Source of the DNA: Rhynchopus sp. YZ270_cl-10
Taxonomy: Eukaryota; Euglenozoa; Diplonemea; Diplonemida; Diplonemidae
Length of the DNA stretch: 64,000 nt
Assembly (NCBI GenBank): GCA_964035575.1
Contig: OZ037847.1
Coordinates: 1,510,001 to 1,574,000 of the forward strand
Direction: 5' to 3'
Under the pieces are notes generated by a model. The model had not been told where the DNA came from. It worked only from the letters and a program-made list of their open reading frames with translations, and did not search any database. A program made the translations under genes and the position numbers. Shown here one piece after another: positions 54,713-63,992 of the stretch; position 1 is the stretch's first letter, and every line of letters begins with the position of its first letter.

Positions 54713-56383
54713 ACACCAGCACCAACAGCAACAGCAACCACAACAACACCAGCAGCCAAAGCCCCAAGATTCGCACGAAAGCCGGAGAAAGCTTGAAACC
54801 CTCAACACGCCCCTCTCCGCAAGCCTCGTTGTGCCGTCGGCTGTCGGAGGCAACTACCGCCTTGGCCCGAACGTGCACGGTGCCATCGGGAGCACACGCA
54901 GCCAGGGCAGTGCGGGACAGAGTGAGGGACATTGGAACCCGACGAGCCCTTCCTTGGGCCAGCCGTCGGCACTGCAGAAGCAGCTTCTGGGGGAGAACGG
55001 CGAGCCGTCACAGCCCTCGAAGCCGTTGAACATGGAGGGCAGCGACAGCGAGGGTGGCGAGGTTGCAGACAAGAACCAAATGGACGACGACAACGGCGGC
55101 AACTCATGGGCGGACATCGCACGCCCGTTGAAGTCCCTGCACTCTGCACCCATCTCCTCCCACAGGGAGTACAAGCCGGGTATGTCCTGGGCCGACGAGG
55201 GTGAGGCTGAGGACGAAATCTCGGAGTACAGAGACCCGCACCACGCTGCTGCTGCTGCTGCTGCGCACAAGGACCCTGACCTACCGGACCTGCCCGACAC
55301 ACCGACGTGGCCGGATGGACTGTACGTGTCGTCGAACTTCATCACCGCTGAGTATGCCCGGTTCCCTTTCCTCCCACTATTGCCGCCACTGCACTCAATG
55401 TGCAGGTTGAGGCATTCACCTTTAAATCCTTATACCACACCAAAGTGGGCTATACTCCGTTGAGGCGGTACCCACTCTAAATCTGTTATTAAACCACACC
55501 ACACACCACACCACAGCGAGGAGGCGACGCTCATGGCATGGAAACGCTCCTCCTTCTCCATGTCGCGCACCTCACGCGACTACGGCTACCTGTACGACCC
55601 GCGCAAGGGCACGCTGTCACACAGAGGCAACCACGCGACACACATGCCCAACCTGCCCGTGGATGTGACAGAGGCAATGATGTGCTGTCTGGACATCCCA
55701 AGAGTGTCCGTTCCCACTCTTGTCGCACCGGTATGGAAGGATGCAATACGCCACACAACACGCCACACACCACAGAACCAGCTGACCGTCACAGAGCACC
55801 CCCGTGGGACCACTAGCGAGACAATGATGCACGACCCGCGCATATTCCAGCACAGAGTGTCGGTATGTGCTCATATGTCCAATATGGCTAACGCAAGGCT
55901 TAGGGACATCCTACAAACCTTTCCCTCATTTTTTCACCTACGTCCGTGTTTGCACTTCAAACGCCGTTTTGTTGAGACATAATGCGCACACAAAACCAAC
56001 CAACAGATTCTCTCCCTCGGCGCTGACTGCATCATGGACCTCTCACCGCTCCCACGCGCAACGTGCAGAGCCAAGTCTGTGCGGATCAAAAAGCGTAGTT
56101 TGGTTGTTCTCTCAGGCAGCGCGCACAGAGACTTTACCTTCAGCATTCGTGAGGTGTGTACAGACATATCAAGCACAGACACCATTCATGCATTGCACAC
56201 CGACACACCCACGTTAACAACAAATCTCAAAACACAGGAGCCGACACGTGCCCAGGAGCAGGACAGAGTCTCGCTTTGCTTCAGACACGTGAGAAGCAGC
56301 GTTGCTCAGGAGGCGGAGGTATGTTAAATTTATCAAAAAAAACCTCCTCTACCTTCCCCTCCTTGATACAGCTTGCGGCATAG
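52911..56383 (+). CDS. RGG/poly-Q protein with AlkB-like C-terminal domain, six exons
   Basis: Exons 52911-55351, 55517-55730, 55776-55862, 56007-56153, 56238-56318 and 56372-56383 give 993 residues, all joins in phase. The N-terminus is Arg/Gly-rich (RGSRGRGGGGGG), then charged regions, then long Gln/His-rich tracts (about residues 300-625), then acidic SWAD words. From about residue 798 an AlkB fold is visible: GLYVSSNFITAE|DEEATLMAW, YGYLYDPRKG, NQLTVTEHPRG, ILSLGADCIMDL and the 2-oxoglutarate motif RVSLCFR. AlkB enzymes oxidatively demethylate nucleic acids. Here the HxD iron motif aligns with MMH and the third ligand His aligns with Phe, so activity is doubtful. Introns 2 and 4 are stop-free multiples of three. 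The last exon is four codons; without it the stop falls at 56327. Confidence 0.82.
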
Positions 56384-56475
56384 TGCGTTGAGCGGAGAGT
56401 GTCATCGGTTTTTTGGAGTCGTTTTAGACCCCTTTTTTGACAAAAAAAAATAATAGATGCAATTAGCAACAGCAT

Positions 56476-56559
56476 CCACCCGATTTGGCCGGTAGCAACT
56501 TCTAGTACAAAGTGACAAACATACGGCAACCACCGGCAAACTGGGTCAAAATCAGGTGG
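56476..56559. mobile_element. MITE family M1, diverged copy
   Basis: 84 bp with ends CCACCCGATTTGGCC and, reversed, CCACCTGATTTTGACCC. Flanks AGCAT (56471-56475) and AACAT (56560-56564) match at 4 of 5 bases. It lies 93 bp after the AlkB-like gene's stop, probably in its 3' UTR or just beyond. Truncated R1 sequence follows on the right. Confidence 0.7.
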
Positions 56560-57689
56560 AACATGTGTTTTTCTTTTTCTTTTTCTAGGTTCATCTCATA
56601 AACTTTCCCTCCCCCTTTTTTGCGCCATATCCCGCACAATCCACAACTCCATTTTTTTTTTTCTGTTCTAAAAATTAACGCGCTTTTTTTTTCTCTCTTG
56701 AGACAAGCCTTTTTGTAAAAAAAATTGAAAACGGTCCTCGAGTGGCGGTTGTATTGGGGTACGTACAGCAACGTTTACCCCCCTCACCCCCGGTTCGATA
56801 ATACGCGAGAGCACCAGGGTACCACTATTGCGGTTGCACTTTTCAAAACTTCTCTTTTTTGCGTTTTCCTGTTTCCACGATATCAACGCTTTTTTTCTCT
56901 CTTTTTTTTTTTGCAACGCATTTGCTAATTCCAGACACAGTCAGCTGATCAAAGTGACTAAGCACGAGAGGCTTAGGGTCATCTTGTAACCTTTTCTTTT
57001 TTGCCGACCGATCCAAAAAAAAGAGGGAACTCGAAGGTCCCTCTCTTGAAGCGTGTGTATGGGGGTTACTCTATGCACACAGCCTTCACCCACTCCCCAT
57101 TGAACACCAACGTGCAGTCTGTGTACTCAGAAGTTGTCCACCTTGCCTCCCGTTTCATGTTCATGGCATTAAACCCACGACCCTCCCATTCTTCCTTGTG
57201 ATATATTAATGGTTGTGTTGTTTGTTAAGATGTGTATGTTCTGCGAGACATGTTTGTCTTCAAGTTCTTTTTTTTTTAAATAGTGTGGCGGAGGTTTGTT
57301 GAGTTTTGCAAGAAGGTTCCGTTTCATTTAAATAGGGTTTGCATTTCAGGTATGGACAACTCTCTTTGCGATGTCCATCGTGATCTGTGTGTTAGAAAAA
57401 TTGCCTCATGGGTAAACGTCTGAACGAAGTACGACCCCATTTGCTTCTCTTTCATCGCACCATTTGTGAAGGTACTTATGTGTTACTTTCCCTATGTTTT
57501 TTTTTTTTTTTTTTTTGATAATTGGCTCAGTGGAGCTGCCAGACAGCCTTAAATATTTTTATCCCCCTCCCCACAGCAACTTGTTTAATTAAACCCCCAT
57601 GTTTTCGATTCCCCAACCCTGCATCAGACTTCATTAGCGTCTCCAATGATCCTTTCATTCCATCTGACCGATGAGTGGAAGCGGGAGTA

Positions 57690-57800
57690 GGGCACATCAG
57701 ATGTAAACCACGAAATGGATGTAGGACTACATGACTGGGGTTCCACCCCACGGTGCACCCGGTCATACACTGTTCACGAGAGGGCTTTGTATTTCAATTC
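57690..57800 (+). repeat. Repeat R9, copy 2 of 2
   Basis: Matches 50430-50545 in order and orientation, with extra sequence in the middle (a GGGGTTCCACCCC palindrome). Confidence 0.6.
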
Positions 57801-57849
57801 CAATTTGATTTTTGCTGTCTCTCTCGTTGTTTACTTAAATTATTTTGTC

Positions 57850-57885
57850 TTTCATCCATGGCTGGCATCGTACGTGGGTCTATTA
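57850..57885 (+). repeat. Repeat R10 fragment
   Basis: TTTCATCCATGGCTGGCATC then GTACGTGGGTC matches about 21530-21575, and 32293-32345 is a diverged copy (CATCCGCATGGCTGGTGTCG). All are plus-strand. Confidence 0.6.
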
Positions 57886-58836
57886 TTTACTGCTGAAGTA
57901 ATTTTCCCCTCGGCTACAGCAAGCGTTTGCATCATCCTCAAGCTGCCATGTGGAAGGGCGGCCATTTCTGCTTTTCTCAGAGCACCATCCTCCACTGTGA
58001 CACTTCCTCCCCTCCCCTCGCTTGGGTAGAATCCTTTGGTAACCTTGACAAAAAAAAATGCATTTCAAACTTCAAATAATGCAAACCCTTTAATTAGTTG
58101 TGCAGAATACGTGAGAGTGGGGGGGGGGGGGGGGTGGGGATTTGTGTAATTTGCCAAGCTTTTTTTTAAAAAGAATTGGTCTTAATCATTTTTAGAAAGG
58201 GGTGTAATGTGATGCAGTACTCCAAGAAACTTGGTGTCCAAATAAGTGCGGATTTGCGGGTTTTTTTGGGTAATTTGGCGTCTTTTTTTGGATGACAAAC
58301 CTAGTTGGAGTACTGTAACGCATGCACCTTGGGAAGGGGTCGATACGGTCAACAATACTGGTAGATGTCTGTGGGGTACGTAAACCCCCGTAGAGAGCGT
58401 AGTGCACCAAGAACGGTGCTCTTTCCTGATTATTCCTGAAAAAAAAAAACCAAAAGTATCTCTGAACGAAATGAACACGTGCTATCATTTTTCCAGGCTT
58501 CCAGGAAAGTAATTAATGAGGCGCATGAGCGTAGGGAAAAAAAGCAAAAAAGAAAGCAGCCCACATCCAAAGAAAACTCAAACCCAAACAACATCGTTGA
58601 GAAATCAACGCTTTTTTTTTTAAAGTCATGCCATTTTTTTTTTTGTTTTATTATTGGGGCAGGGGGGGGCCAAAAAGACGATAGTTTTAAAGTCTTTTGG
58701 GACGTATTAACAGAAACGAAATGAACACGGTCATTCCCCTTCCTCTGTTTGCTTTTTTCTACAAGCACGACACAATTTGCACCCCACACCCTACATCGAA
58801 ACCACAGCAAACCTAAATACACACCACCACACAACA

Positions 58837-59151
58837 ATGGCCGCCGCTGCCGCTAGAGAGCTCGCCAAGCCTTTTGGTGCTGACGTTGCGTCCGGGAAGG
58901 TGCTGATCTTCAGCAAGTCGTACTGCCCCTACTGCGTGAAGGTGAAGGACCTGTTCAAGTCTGTCGGAGCTGACTTCAAGGTTGTTGAGCTGGACAAGAT
59001 CTCGAACGGCTCTGATGTGCAGGCAAAGCTTGCCCAGGCGACGGGACAGCGCACAGTGCCGAACGTCATCATCGGTGACAAGCACATCGGCGGATGCGAC
59101 GACACGCAGGCACTGCACAAGAGCGGCCAACTCAAGAAGCTTGTCGCGTAA
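58837..59151 (+). CDS. Dithiol glutaredoxin (copy 1)
   Basis: 104 residues, full length for the family; ATG at 58837 follows a CA-rich leader. It reduces protein disulfides and glutathione mixed disulfides with glutathione as donor, probably in the cytosol since no targeting signal is seen. The active site is CPYC (residues about 31-34, context SKSYCPYC). TVPNVIIGDKHIGG is the conserved cis-Pro and glutathione-binding segment, and GGCDD is the second glutathione contact. The tail SGQLKKLV is typical of class I glutaredoxins. A paralogue follows 415 bp downstream on the same strand, so the pair arose by tandem duplication. Confidence 0.95.
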   Translation: MAAAAARELAKPFGADVASGKVLIFSKSYCPYCVKVKDLFKSVGADFKVVELDKISNGSDVQAKLAQATGQRTVPNVIIGDKHIGGCDDTQALHKSGQLKKLVA

Positions 59152-59566
59152 ACACTTTTTAACTGCTGCAGAGTACAAAATAACCATGCTCCCCAGGATT
59201 TTTTTTGATTTTTTTTTTTTTTTTTTTGAAAACATGAAAAGAAAATGCTTTTTTAGGGGGGCCTAAGGAAAAATCCTTTCCCCTCTCGCTAGCTCGGGAT
59301 TGGGGTTTCGTCCATGAGGAACAAAAAAACACAATAATGAAAGCGATAAGCGTAGAGAGGTGATAAAAAGGACCCCACGCTTTGTCAAATTCTCAACACA
59401 AATGATACACCACACCCCTTTTTTTCCCTCCATATCCATAACTACTCTCCTGGAAGTACAACGCTCTTCCATAACCCATGCATTCCGGAAGCACACATGA
59501 CACTCCACTTTACCTTTCCGCCATCTATCTTCACAGAATCTTTACAAAACCAACACCGACCAACAC
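59152..59566. other. Spacer between glutaredoxin genes
   Basis: T-run at about 59200-59227, then mixed sequence, then a pyrimidine tract ending TCTTCACAG at 59536, 30 nt before the next ATG (candidate splice acceptor). No gene or R-family repeat is seen. Confidence 0.55.
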
Positions 59567-59875
59567 ATGTCTGTTGCAGCAGCAGCGAGAGCCCTGGCAA
59601 AGCCATTTGGCAGCGACGCAGCGAAGGTGCTGATCTTCAGCAAGTCGTACTGCCCCTACTGTGCGGACGTGAAGCAGGTGTTCAAGGCTGCCAATGCTGA
59701 CTACAAGGTTGTTGAGTTGGACCAGGTGTCAAACGGCTCTGCTGTACAGTCACAGCTCGCACAGATCACAGGGCAGCGTACAGTGCCGAATGTCATCATC
59801 GGCGACAAGCACGTCGGTGGATGCGACGACACACTAGCGCTCCAGAGGAGTGGTCAGCTCAAGGCCCTCCTCTGA
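59567..59875 (+). CDS. Dithiol glutaredoxin (copy 2)
   Basis: 102 residues with CPYC (context SKSYCPYCADVK), the TVPNVIIGDKHVGG segment and GGCDD, as in copy 1. The N-terminus is two residues different in length, and most differences from copy 1 are conservative (for example Lys to Gln and Asp to Ser around the active-site helix). The nucleotide stretch around the active site is nearly unchanged between copies. Same presumed function; the paralogues could differ in timing or partner. Confidence 0.95.
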   Translation: MSVAAAARALAKPFGSDAAKVLIFSKSYCPYCADVKQVFKAANADYKVVELDQVSNGSAVQSQLAQITGQRTVPNVIIGDKHVGGCDDTLALQRSGQLKALL

Positions 59876-60190
59876 TGTCTTGAGGTGGAATACACCTACT
59901 TGGTAAGAGCGGTTTTGCGTGCAGCGTTGATGCGTTGATGTGCCTTGGCAGGCAATGACAGAGCGGTATGTTGTGTCCGTGGTAGGGGAATGGCGGTGCG
60001 GTATCGTGAAAGGCCAGCTCGGTAGGAGGACTGCGTCTCGCATTTAAGATGTTTCGTCGTTTTTAGAGTGCGAGTAACAGAAGATGAATAGCCCCTACCC
60101 TGTTTGATTTTGATGATGTGTACCTCTCCCCACCACCACCACCACCACCACTCAGTGAACATATTTCTTTTCTTTTTGCACTACTACAAG
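59876..60190. other. Spacer before the cyclase homologue
   Basis: Mixed composition, with no homopolymer until a CAC tandem at about 60130-60153, then a short pyrimidine tract. CTACTACAAG ends immediately before the ATG at 60191. No gene is seen. Confidence 0.55.
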
Positions 60191-62689
60191 ATGAAGTTTT
60201 CCCTCATCATCACTCTGTCGTTCGCCATAGTGGTCGTGCTTGCAGTGGGTGCGATGTGGTTCCCTGCAGCAAAGGTTGCTTCCGCGTCGCTTCTGGAGGC
60301 GCGAGAGAACCAGCTGCTCGGCGTGAGCAAGCAGGTGACGGACCAGGCTGTCGGCTACTTCATGGCAGCGACGAAGGCGACCATCATCGTGAAGGAGCTG
60401 TTCGAGGCAAGCCTGCGCATCTCCCCTCACCAAGGCACACGCTACTTCATCAAGAACTATGCGACTGCCGTGTTCCACGCGCTGAAGCCCTACCCCTCTG
60501 TGGCCTCGTGCTGGGTGTCGCAGAAGCGTGACCCGCAGTACACCAACACAGACTGCAACCTGGACGTGGGGCTCATATCTCGTGTGTACGTCGCAGACGT
60601 GAACAACGAAACCACAGGCAACTACTCCGACTGTCCGTTTGGGCAGCTGCGTGAGTGCGACTCGAAGGCACGTCTCAACAAAATCGCAGGTGCCTCCAAC
60701 ATCACACACCCTTTGACTCTGGGGATCCGCCTTGCAGCCATCCCTTGCAAGTTTTGGATGCTCGCATCGACGAACGTGCTGTGGAACAACCTGCAGGTCA
60801 CTGCCAACCCTGCCACCGCGGATTCGCACGGTGTGGACGGGATTGTGTGGGGTCGTGGCTACCCTGCGACTGTCGGCTCCCCACCCACACAGGCTGTGTA
60901 CCATGGTGTGTTTGCCTCCACAGACACCGGACCGCCGTGGGCACCTAAGTCGGCCATGGTGCAGTGTGGTGTGCGCTTGTCGAAAACGCCCATATCCGTT
61001 GCTGGGGAGAAGGACCTGATTGACATTCTCTCAGCAGCGGTAGCTTTGGTGGACATTGACACAACGCTCTTTATTCTCACACCAAAGAAAAAGATCTTAG
61101 CCACGTCGGACTTTAACTTCATCCCCGAGGTCAAGAGAAATGACGGATTTATGCTTGGTCTTAAACGCTACGACAACTACACTGTGAGACCCGAGATCAC
61201 TGAAGTGTCGCAGTGGGTTGTGGACAGGCACTGCCAGTTCGCTGATGTAATCGGGCCTGGGCTCCTTCCCTGCAATTTCAGCTACATCCCTCAGCTGAAG
61301 ACCATTGGCAGCTACACAGTGGCCTTCAAGGTTCTTGACGACCCTTTGGCAAAAGGAAGTCTGGGCATGCTCCTTGTCACCATGGTCAAGACAGATGAAG
61401 TGCGCGAGCCGATCATGGAATTGAACATGCTGCTTGGTGTGATTGCAGGATGCACTCTTGTTGTGTGTTGCGCAGCTGCGTTTGGGTTTGGGATCAACTT
61501 TTCGACACCGATCTCGTCCTTCAGGGACAGGCTCTACCTTGCTACAGAGCTGAACGACCTGCAAGAGATCAGCGAGAACCCAGCGAGGAGCTTTGTCACG
61601 GAAATCGACGAAATGCACACAGCGTTGAGTGTGCTGGCTGGTGCCTTGCTTGCGTACAAATCCTTCCTCCCTGCCTCGTTTGATGCAAAGCAAGACGACG
61701 AGGCAGCCGACGATGAGGCGTCGACGCTTAATACCCTGGGACAGATCGCGAGTAGTCAGGGTGGAGGGGACACCACGAGTGTGAGGTCGTCAGGTCGGAC
61801 AAGCAAGTATTCTGTGTCAAGCAGGGATATGACGACTGGGAAAGAAAGCAAGAAGGACTGCAAGACAAGGGTGATGCAGAAGACAAAGTGCAGTCTTGAT
61901 ACAAAGAACGCGACAGCGCTGTTCATCAACTGCAAGGACTTCCATGCGAATGTCGGGAAGAACAACGGGGCCTACGTAGAGGAGGCGGGTCAGTTCATCT
62001 CGATGATTGTCTCCACATTGGGGCGAGGGTCCATTGAACGCTTCAACGGTGACCGCGTCTTCTGTGCGTGGAATGTTTCGATCAACTGTGCGAGACACAG
62101 AGAGGCTGCAGTGCCATCCGCAATAGGCATCAAGTTTCTGTACATAAGAACCTTTTCTTCCTATCAAGTGTTCAACAAGCCACTCTCGATGGGGATCGCC
62201 AGCGGACCCGTCTTCTGTGGAATCATCGGTTCAGCTGCCATGCGGTCCTTCAACATTGTTGGGAAACCTGTCGCTTTGAGTGCAAAGCTGTGTGACCTGG
62301 CAACACAGTGCTCGCATGCTGCATCTGGGACCATCTTCAGCGATGATAGGAACAGCACCTCTGTGAAGAGCTTGCACATCATCAATGTGGTCGGCGTCTA
62401 CAGCTTCCTGCAGCCACTCTGTGGGAAGGCAAGCAGCGTTGTGAGCGAGATCGTGGACATGGTGAGCAACGAGGAGTGGATGTACCAGGTGGACGACAAG
62501 TGGGAGTCCGTCATCCAGAGCTACTTGCAGGACATTGATTCACCTGTGGATTCCCTCACGAAGACAAAGTTCCCCGACGCCACTCGTTCAGCCGACCTGG
62601 CCTCCGTTGCCGCCGACAAAGACGTATTCAAGGCGTACTTCACCTTTGACCCAACAACGTTCCCTGCGAACCAAGCTAAGACAGTCTGA
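60191..62689 (+). CDS. Receptor-type adenylate/guanylate cyclase homologue, probably inactive
   Basis: 832 residues from the ATG at 60191, after which an N-terminal hydrophobic helix (SLIITLSFAIVVVLAVGAMW) acts as signal anchor. A large Cys-containing extracellular sensor (about 30-410, Cache-like) follows, then a second membrane helix (LLGVIAGCTLVVCCAAAFG, about 418-436), a HAMP-like linker, a YKSFLPASF motif seen in protist cyclases, and a class III cyclase fold (about 570-740). In the fold the first metal motif reads ALFINCKDF (Asp replaced by Asn), the second reads NGDRVFCAWN (Asp kept), the core is GIASGPVFCGIIG, and the transition-state Asn/Arg motif reads GKPVALSAKL (Asn to Ala, Arg to Lys). 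Loss of three key residues argues for a pseudocyclase or partner subunit. Single exon. Confidence 0.88.
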   Translation: MKFSLIITLSFAIVVVLAVGAMWFPAAKVASASLLEARENQLLGVSKQVTDQAVGYFMAATKATIIVKELFEASLRISPHQGTRYFIKNYATAVFHALKPYPSVASCWVSQKRDPQYTNTDCNLDVGLISRVYVADVNNETTGNYSDCPFGQLRECDSKARLNKIAGASNITHPLTLGIRLAAIPCKFWMLASTNVLWNNLQVTANPATADSHGVDGIVWGRGYPATVGSPPTQAVYHGVFASTDTGPPWAPKSAMVQCGVRLSKTPISVAGEKDLIDILSAAVALVDIDTTLFILTPKKKILATSDFNFIPEVKRNDGFMLGLKRYDNYTVRPEITEVSQWVVDRHCQFADVIGPGLLPCNFSYIPQLKTIGSYTVAFKVLDDPLAKGSLGMLLVTMVKTDEVREPIMELNMLLGVIAGCTLVVCCAAAFGFGINFSTPISSFRDRLYLATELNDLQEISENPARSFVTEIDEMHTALSVLAGALLAYKSFLPASFDAKQDDEAADDEASTLNTLGQIASSQGGGDTTSVRSSGRTSKYSVSSRDMTTGKESKKDCKTRVMQKTKCSLDTKNATALFINCKDFHANVGKNNGAYVEEAGQFISMIVSTLGRGSIERFNGDRVFCAWNVSINCARHREAAVPSAIGIKFLYIRTFSSYQVFNKPLSMGIASGPVFCGIIGSAAMRSFNIVGKPVALSAKLCDLATQCSHAASGTIFSDDRNSTSVKSLHIINVVGVYSFLQPLCGKASSVVSEIVDMVSNEEWMYQVDDKWESVIQSYLQDIDSPVDSLTKTKFPDATRSADLASVAADKDVFKAYFTFDPTTFPANQAKTV

Positions 62690-63154
62690 TGATTTCGCGA
62701 AGTGCTGCAGCGCTTGTTTCCGAACTGAGTGCCTTCCCCCTCCCAATTTCAACAGAAGGAGAGTTAACCTTCGAACACCATTACACGTCCGTGCTGTTTC
62801 TTGCGTGCTTTTATTGATTTCTCCTTGCTTTTGTTATGGTATGCAATGGGCGATGGGAATGAACCACTTCTCAACCTCTGTTTAAATGGTGAATGCCTAA
62901 GTTCCAACCTATCAGTGTTAAAAGAAGACACACAAATAGTCTGTCCAGTGAGATTGTATCAGGCAGGTTCGAACATTCATTAGGCATATTAGCGTGTATC
63001 CGAGAAGGACTTTGAGTGTGCACGCGGGACAGTATTCACCATTTTTAGGTTACTTTTTACCAGAGCTTTAGGACTTGCCTTGCAATAATTTGTCTGCCTG
63101 TACACTTTGTTTTATTGTTTTTTTTTTTTCCTCTCTTTTTTTTTCTTCTTTTTA
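62690..63154. other. Intergenic spacer after the cyclase homologue
   Basis: No gene is seen; mixed composition to about 63110, then T-rich. Confidence 0.55.
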
Positions 63155-63862
63155 TTTTCGGAAATATTGTCCCTCTGCACAAATCCTACAGCGACGTTGG
63201 AAATATGGGTTCTATATTTTCGGCTACTTTACAGCCAATTTTGCATGTACCGGGTAATATTATAATATTTGGCACAGAAATATTAGAATGTACACAAATC
63301 GTGGGTAAAATCCGAAATAGAAATATTATAATTTTTTCGGCCAAAAAAAAAATTTTTTTGACCATGTCGCAGAGTGAAAAATAGACCGAAATTTTCGATT
63401 TTGGTGTTGCAAAATTTTTCGAAAATCCTGAAAAGTGCTCAAAAACACGTGAAAACACATGTATAGGCACCCCATATGGGCCCAGCATTGCCCAGGCTTG
63501 GTGAAAATTTTTCCTGCATGGGGGCCCTCCGGGCCCCCAGGAACCATTGCGACCCGATTGGTTCACGTTACTGAAAAATTTGGTCCCTAAGACACACACG
63601 TGGTTAACATACCCCTGAAAAACACCCTACATCCACATACCGATCAACGTCCCAAAGTGACAAAGTGTTCCAGCTACCCCCATCCCCCACGTCGGTAAAT
63701 ATCATCATATAAATGAATCTGAACCCCTCTCCTTCCAGCACACCAACATACACATTTTGACACACAAGATACAACTGAACCATAACAGGGGTTTTTTGAC
63801 ACACAGAATACGGCTCGGGAAGCGGATTTGTGCGTCGGGACAATATTACCGAAAATGAAAAT
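63155..63862. mobile_element. Inverted-repeat element of unknown family
   Basis: The left side reads TTTTCGGAAATATTGTCCC, with GCACAAATCC ten bases further on; the right side reversed reads TTTTCGGTAATATTGTCCC, with GCACAAATCC nearby. Between them is AT-rich DNA with AAATATT repeats and a GGGGCCCTCCGGGCCCCC hairpin near 63520-63538. No coding capacity and no clear target duplication. The right end merges into another palindrome (63889-63992), so the boundaries are approximate. Confidence 0.6.
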
Positions 63863-63888
63863 ATGAATTTTCTGGAAATATAGCACCA

Positions 63889-63992
63889 TATTTCCTTCGG
63901 TACCCCCAATGCTGCTTCGGTCGACGATTTCCCTCGCCTTCGGCTCGGGAAATCGTATCCCTCAGCAGCATTGGGGGTACCTCAGGAAATAT
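63889..63992. repeat. Long nested palindrome
   Basis: Outer arms ATATTTCC and GGAAATAT, middle arms GGTACCCCCAATGCTGC and its exact complement, and inner arms ACGATTTCCC and GGGAAATCGT around CGCCTTCGGCTCG. Short mismatched joints separate the arms. It could be a complete small hairpin MITE or the end of a larger element; the window stops 8 bp later. Confidence 0.8.

Larger units (their letters stand above)
56384..58836. other. Gene-free repeat-rich region
   Basis: An M1 MITE (56476-56559), R1 copies (56577 partial, 56947-57000), R3 (57228), R9 copy 2 (57690-57800), an R10 piece (57850-57885) and a G-run at about 58120-58135 are present. A 42-codon frame at 57076-57201 has fairly even composition but no splice partner or family, and is not called as a gene. 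Confidence 0.6.

Noticed and set aside
53712-54759. Several long minus-strand Leu/Val-rich frames and plus-strand Ser/Asn/Thr-rich frames
   Set aside because: They are alternative readings of the CAG/CAA repeats encoding poly-Q in the RGG/AlkB-like gene.
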